This document shows, one piece after another, positions 59,938 through 64,000 of a stretch of DNA of 64,000 nucleotides. Every line of letters begins with the position of its first letter. Position 1 is the stretch's first letter. The translations under genes were made by a program, and so were the position numbers. This stretch comes from Anaerococcus mediterraneensis (GTDB lineage: Bacteria; Bacillota; Clostridia; Tissierellales; Peptoniphilaceae): assembly GCF_900128415.1 (NCBI RefSeq), contig NZ_LT635772.1, forward strand, positions 992,001 through 1,056,000. Reading direction: 5' to 3'. The notes beneath the pieces are model-generated. The model searched no databases, had not been told where the DNA came from, and saw only the letters and a program-made list of their open reading frames with translations.

Positions 59938-61353
59938 ATGTTTGGAATTTGGAATATAGAAAAGGCTCCAAGTGTTGCCTTTTATGCCCTTCACGCCCTC
60001 CAACACAGGGGACAACAAGGTGCAGGTATTGTCTCAACAGAAAGAACTAGGCTTAGGGGCTATAGAAATGTTGGCCTCTTGGCAGATGTATTTAAGGATA
60101 ATGGAAAGCTAGAAAAAATTGATGGATCAGCTGCCTTGGGTGCCCTTTGGTACTCAAGCGGTAATTCCACAAATGTTCAAAATATAGAACCACTTTTGTA
60201 CAAATTTAACGACGGACACCTAGGCATTGCCATGAATGGTAATCTAAATAACGCCAGATGGCTTAGGGCCGAGCTTGAAGATGAGGGTGCAGTTTTCCAT
60301 TCTGCAAGCCACGCTGAAATCATCATGCACTTAATTAGAAGGTCTAGAAAAGAAACCATCGAAGAAAGATTTAAGGAAGCCTTAAATAAGTTAAGTGGAT
60401 CATTTTCTGTAATGCTTCTAACCCAAGACGCTCTATACGGAGCAGTTGATAAGCACGCTACAAGACCACTAGTTCTCGGAAAACTCGGTGATTCCTATAC
60501 AATCGCCTCAGAGTCTTGTGCCCTAAATGTAATCGGGGCTGACTTTTTAAAGGATGTCTCAGCAGGAGAAATTATAAGAATTGACGATGCAGGTTTTGAA
60601 ATAGGGAGCTTCTGCGAACCTTCAAATATAGCCATAGAATCCATGGAATTTATCTATTTTGCAAGGCCTGACTCAACCATCCTTGGCAAAAATGTCCACA
60701 TAGTTAGGAAAAATACTGGTAGGGTTTTGGCAAGAGAATTTCCTGTGGATGCTGATATAGTCGTCGGTGTACCAAATTCTTCCCTATCCCTTGCAACAGG
60801 TTATGCAGAAGAAATTGGCCTTCCATACGAGATGGGTCTTATCAAAAACCAATACATAGGCAGGACCTTTATCGAGCCTTCCCAACATTTAAGAGATATA
60901 GCAGTAAAAATGAAATTATCAGCTCTTTCTGATGTTGTGAGAAATAAGAGGGTAATCCTTCTTGACGATTCAATCGTAAGAGGCACTACATCTAAGAGAA
61001 TCATTTCTATGCTTAAAAAGGCTGGAGCAAGCGAAGTCCACCTTAGGATTGGTTCACCAGAGATTGTTTTCCCTTCTTATTCGGGTATAGATATGAAAAC
61101 ATCCCAGGAACTTATTGCTGCAAACCTCACCAAAGATGAGGTAAGGGACTTAATCGGGGCAGATAGTTTGGAATTTATAACTGTTGATGGTCTTAAAGAA
61201 GCAATTGGCTTTGATTTTGATAGTCTAAATAAGGGAATTTCTCTTGATATTTTTATAGGTGACTATGTCGAAGGACTTGGCAATTATGAAGAAGAATTTA
61301 AGGCAGAACTTACAGATATACAAAAAGATTTTTTAGCAAAGGGGAGTAAATGA
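59938..61353 (+). CDS. purF: amidophosphoribosyltransferase PurF, lacking N-terminal Cys
   Basis: By homology, makes phosphoribosylamine from PRPP and glutamine. It is 471 aa. It starts MFGIWNIEKAP directly, whereas the family reads (M/pro)CGVFGIW; the nucleophile Cys1, Gly and Val are absent. An in-frame TAA at 59926-59928 rules out an upstream extension, and AAGGAG fits the ATG. Other glutaminase residues are present (HRGQQGAGI at 23-31, MNGNL, SHAEI), and so is the PRPP loop VILLDDSIVRGTTS (about 339-352). The four Fe-S cysteines of Bacillus PurF are replaced (FPSYSGID; NKGISLDIFIGDY). It could use free ammonia, or the sequence may be locally wrong. Confidence 0.9.
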   Translation: MFGIWNIEKAPSVAFYALHALQHRGQQGAGIVSTERTRLRGYRNVGLLADVFKDNGKLEKIDGSAALGALWYSSGNSTNVQNIEPLLYKFNDGHLGIAMNGNLNNARWLRAELEDEGAVFHSASHAEIIMHLIRRSRKETIEERFKEALNKLSGSFSVMLLTQDALYGAVDKHATRPLVLGKLGDSYTIASESCALNVIGADFLKDVSAGEIIRIDDAGFEIGSFCEPSNIAIESMEFIYFARPDSTILGKNVHIVRKNTGRVLAREFPVDADIVVGVPNSSLSLATGYAEEIGLPYEMGLIKNQYIGRTFIEPSQHLRDIAVKMKLSALSDVVRNKRVILLDDSIVRGTTSKRIISMLKKAGASEVHLRIGSPEIVFPSYSGIDMKTSQELIAANLTKDEVRDLIGADSLEFITVDGLKEAIGFDFDSLNKGISLDIFIGDYVEGLGNYEEEFKAELTDIQKDFLAKGSK

Positions 61354-62354
61354 GCGAGAAATACAAGGCGGCAGGTGTTAGCCTAAATGCTGGTTATGAA
61401 TCAGTTGAAAGAATCAAAAAACATGTGGAATCTACAAAAAATAAGGGCATGATGTCAATGATAGGGAGTTTTGGTGGAGCCTTTGATCTATCAGCCTACA
61501 ATTTTAAAAATCCTGTTTTAGTAAGCGGTACTGACGGTGTTGGAACCAAGCTTAAACTTGCTTTTGAAATGGACAAGCATGATACAATAGGTATAGATGT
61601 TGTAGCTATGTGTGTCAATGATATCCTAGCCCAGGGGGCAATTCCTCTTTATTTTCTAGACTACCTAGCTGTTGGTAAAAATCACCCAGCCCAAATAGAG
61701 GAGATCGTAAAGGGAGTTGCAGAAGGCTGCAGACAAGCAGGAGCTGCCCTCATAGGTGGTGAAACAGCAGAGATGCCAGGTTTTTATAAAGAAGGCCAGT
61801 ACGATATAGCAGGTTTTGCAGTCGGCGCCCAAGAAAAAGATCTCTTGATAGATACAGAAAATACAAAGCCAGGTGATCTTGTAATTGGCATACCATCTAC
61901 AGGATTTCACTCAAATGGTTTTTCCCTAATAAGAAAAGTTTTATCAGATAATAATTTATCACTAGACCAAGAATTTGAAGATAGGACCCTAGGCCAGGCC
62001 CTATTAGAGCCTACAAGAATCTACGCCAAGGAAGTTTTATCCCTACTTGGCAAGGTAGAAATTGCAGGGATTTCCCATATAACAGGCGGAGGTTTTTATG
62101 AAAACCTACCTAGGGCTATAAAAAAAGGCTTGGGGATCAAAATTTATAAAGACTCATATGAAGTTCCAGCAATCTTTAGATTTATCCAAGAAAAAGGCCA
62201 GATAGATGATGCGGAAATGTACCAAGTATTTAATATGGGTGTAGGTCTTGCTATAATAGTAGATCAAAAAGATAAAGATAAGGTATTAGAAACAATTTCT
62301 GATAGTTTCCTACTAGGAGAAGTAAGTCAAGACGAAGGGATCAGTTTTGTATGA
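61350..62354 (+). CDS. purM: AIR synthetase
   Basis: Closes the imidazole ring from FGAM with ATP. It is 334 aa, with GVSLNAGYESVERIKKH, SGTDGVGTKLKLAFEM, VDVVAMCVNDILAQGAIPLYFLDY (read IDVVAM..., in two parts), GGETAEMPGFY and HITGGGFYENLPRA. The start overlaps purF by 4 bp (ATGA), and the end overlaps purN by 4 bp. Confidence 0.97.
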   Translation: MSEKYKAAGVSLNAGYESVERIKKHVESTKNKGMMSMIGSFGGAFDLSAYNFKNPVLVSGTDGVGTKLKLAFEMDKHDTIGIDVVAMCVNDILAQGAIPLYFLDYLAVGKNHPAQIEEIVKGVAEGCRQAGAALIGGETAEMPGFYKEGQYDIAGFAVGAQEKDLLIDTENTKPGDLVIGIPSTGFHSNGFSLIRKVLSDNNLSLDQEFEDRTLGQALLEPTRIYAKEVLSLLGKVEIAGISHITGGGFYENLPRAIKKGLGIKIYKDSYEVPAIFRFIQEKGQIDDAEMYQVFNMGVGLAIIVDQKDKDKVLETISDSFLLGEVSQDEGISFV

Positions 62355-62914
62355 AAAATATAGCTATATTTGCAAGTGGTAATGGTACAAATTTTCAAGC
62401 CTTGGTTGACAATGAATCAATAAATCAATTAGCCAAAATAAAGATCTTGGTTTGTGATAATCCAAAAGCAACAGTTATAGAAAGAGCCATAGAAAGAAAT
62501 ATAAGTGTCTTTACCTTCAAGGCAAAAGATTATGATAGCAAAAAGGACTATGAAGATGAGATCCTAAAGAAAGTCAAAAATTGTGATTATATATTTTTAG
62601 CTGGCTATATGAGGATCCTCTCCCCATATTTTCTAGAAAATTTCAAAGGCAAAGTTGTCAATATTCACCCGTCTTTGCTACCTGATTATAAGGGTAAGGA
62701 TGCTATAAAAAGAGCTTATGAAGCAAAAGAAGAATACATAGGAGTCAGTATTCACTTTGTAAATGAAAAAGTAGATGGGGGCAAAATAATTCGCCAGAAA
62801 AAACTAAAGGTAGATTATAATAAGTCCTTAGCAGAAATAACAGAAGAAATTCATAAAATTGAACACCAATTATACACAGAGACAGCAAGAAAAATATTGA
62901 TGGAGGAAATATGA
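62351..62914 (+). CDS. purN: GAR formyltransferase, folate-dependent
   Basis: Transfers formyl from 10-formyl-THF to GAR. It is 187 aa: GNGTNFQALVDN at the start, FLAGYMRILSPYFL, the catalytic N-H in NIHPSLLPDYKG, and the Asp in HFVNEKVDGGKII. The dependence on a folate cofactor links it to the cyclo-ligase at 36.7 kb. ATGA overlaps on both sides (purM, purH). Confidence 0.96.
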   Translation: MKNIAIFASGNGTNFQALVDNESINQLAKIKILVCDNPKATVIERAIERNISVFTFKAKDYDSKKDYEDEILKKVKNCDYIFLAGYMRILSPYFLENFKGKVVNIHPSLLPDYKGKDAIKRAYEAKEEYIGVSIHFVNEKVDGGKIIRQKKLKVDYNKSLAEITEEIHKIEHQLYTETARKILMEEI

Positions 62915-64000
62915 GAAGAGCACTGATAAGCGTAAGTGATAAGACAAAGGTTGCAGATTTTGCAAGAGCCCTAAGAGAAAATGGTTTTGAAATCATCTCT
63001 ACTGGTGGGACATTAAAACATTTGACAGATGAGGGTATAGACTGTATTCCTATAGAAGAGTACACAGGTTTTCCAGAGATCTTAGAAGGCAGGGTCAAAA
63101 CTCTCCATCCCAAAGTACATGGTGGTCTTTTATCAAAAAGAGATAAGGAAAGCCACATAAAAGAGCTAAAAGAAAACCAAATCGGTTATATAGACCTAGT
63201 TTGTGTCAATCTTTATCCTTTTGCTCAAACCCTAAAAAAACCAGGAGTGACTGATGAGGAGATTATAGAAAATATAGATATTGGTGGCCCATCTATGCTT
63301 AGGTCTGCTGCAAAAAACTATAAGTTTGTCACAGTTGTAACTGATATAGAAGATTATGATTCTGTTATCGAAGAAATAAGAGAAAATAAGGACACATCAT
63401 TAGAAACTAGGGAAAAGCTTGCAGCAAAAGTCTTCAATAAGACTGCAAATTATGACAGGATGATCGCAGATTATTTCAACAAAAAATTGGGCCTTGAAGA
63501 AGATAGGCTAGACCTATCATTTAGGCTTGAAGATGAGCTAAGATATGGGGAAAATCCTCACCAAAAAGCTTGGCATTATGTATGTGATGAAGAAACTTCT
63601 TATGCACTCCAAGATGCTATCCAGCTTCATGGCAAGAAGATGTCTTATAATAATATCCAAGATGCCTCAGCTGCCCTAGACATCCTCCAAGAATTTGACG
63701 AAACAGTTTGTGTAGGCCTAAAACACATGAACCCATGCGGTGTCGCTACAGGAAAAACCGTATTTGATGCCTGGAATAGAGCTTTTGAAGCAGACCCTGT
63801 TTCAATCTTTGGTGGCATTGTTGCAATTAACGGCACAGTTGATAAGAAAACTGCAGAAAAAATGCACGAAATTTTCTTAGAGATAATTCTTGCCTACGAT
63901 TATGAAGATGAGGCTCTTGAAATCCTTGAAAAGAAGAAAAATGTCAGAATTTATAAAATTCCAAAGAAAACTGACAAGAATCCAAAATTAATAAAATCCG
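62911..64000 (+). CDS. purH: bifunctional AICAR transformylase/IMP cyclohydrolase (5' part)
   Basis: Performs the last two steps to IMP. The ATG at 62911 overlaps the purN stop and has TGGAGG 6-8 bases before it. The frame is open to the window end (363 codons). The IMP-cyclohydrolase domain is complete: ALISVSDKTKVADFARAL, GRVKTLHPKVHGGLL and IDIGGPSMLRSAAKN. The transformylase domain begins RYGENPHQKAWHY and continues with HGKKMSYNNIQDASAAL and VGLKHMNPCGVA. The C-terminus lies outside the window; purD probably follows. Confidence 0.95.
   Translation, partial: MRRALISVSDKTKVADFARALRENGFEIISTGGTLKHLTDEGIDCIPIEEYTGFPEILEGRVKTLHPKVHGGLLSKRDKESHIKELKENQIGYIDLVCVNLYPFAQTLKKPGVTDEEIIENIDIGGPSMLRSAAKNYKFVTVVTDIEDYDSVIEEIRENKDTSLETREKLAAKVFNKTANYDRMIADYFNKKLGLEEDRLDLSFRLEDELRYGENPHQKAWHYVCDEETSYALQDAIQLHGKKMSYNNIQDASAALDILQEFDETVCVGLKHMNPCGVATGKTVFDAWNRAFEADPVSIFGGIVAINGTVDKKTAEKMHEIFLEIILAYDYEDEALEILEKKKNVRIYKIPKKTDKNPKLIKS

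Noticed and set aside
1..64000. CRISPR arrays, insertion sequences, prophage, rRNA genes
   Set aside because: I saw no regularly spaced repeats, transposase or phage genes, and no rRNA sequence on either strand.

Overview
The window is AT-rich, gene-dense chromosomal DNA from a low-GC Gram-positive anaerobe. The evidence is the yybS-gdpP-rplI-dnaB block, the dnaD/dnaI primosome pair, a serS T-box, System II (ResB/ResC) cytochrome c maturation, long-form HPF, TTG/GTG starts with strong AAGGAG ribosome sites, and many U-tract hairpin terminators. Gene content and codon style best fit the Tissierellia/Peptoniphilaceae, perhaps Anaerococcus; that genus is a guess. I see no prophage, insertion sequence, transposase or CRISPR array.

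Layout. 1-2.9 kb: end of dprA, then topA. 3-6.2 kb: a LysR regulator with an MFS transporter and an HSL-type esterase, and two matching dyads around their promoter. 6.2-10.4 kb: mscL with a zinc ribbon, a frameshifted Nudix gene, an ANT(6)-like protein, a DD-carboxypeptidase, tRNA-Arg, tadA and a VOC protein. 10.5-17.8 kb: hydroxyacid dehydrogenase, udk, glgB, an unknown gene, apbE, a lone phosphoglycosyl transferase and a UPF0371 protein. 17.9-24.1 kb: a metallophosphoesterase facing nrfA (pentahaem nitrite reductase), followed by resB and resC, both interrupted, and a membrane protein. 24.2-31.8 kb: yybS, gdpP, rplI, dnaB, a GNAT, dnaD, dnaI, nnrE. 31.8-35 kb: DUF4349 lipoprotein, tRNA-Val, OatA-like acyltransferase. 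35.1-40.1 kb: T-box/serS, and a convergent operon of S9 peptidase, YihY and 5-formyl-THF cyclo-ligase. 40.2-48.8 kb: hpf, secA, prfB (programmed frameshift), trpS and two SNF transporters. 48.9-53.7 kb: a two-component/ABC export module. 53.9-64 kb: purC facing purE-K-L-F-M-N-H.

How the parts work together. The pur genes cover all but purD and purB of de novo IMP synthesis, and they overlap as a translationally coupled operon. nrfA-resB-resC is a respiratory nitrite-ammonification unit whose maturation genes carry three lesions. The two-component/ABC module has a candidate operator in front of the ABC genes, typical of antimicrobial-peptide response systems.

Most unusual points: PurF lacks its N-terminal catalytic cysteine and all the Bacillus-type Fe-S cysteines; resB and resC are broken beside an intact nrfA; the LysR-locus dyads; a zinc-ribbon MscL; and a complex hairpin just before trpS. 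I did not find a clearly new multi-gene system. All assignments come from reading the sequence, without database searches.
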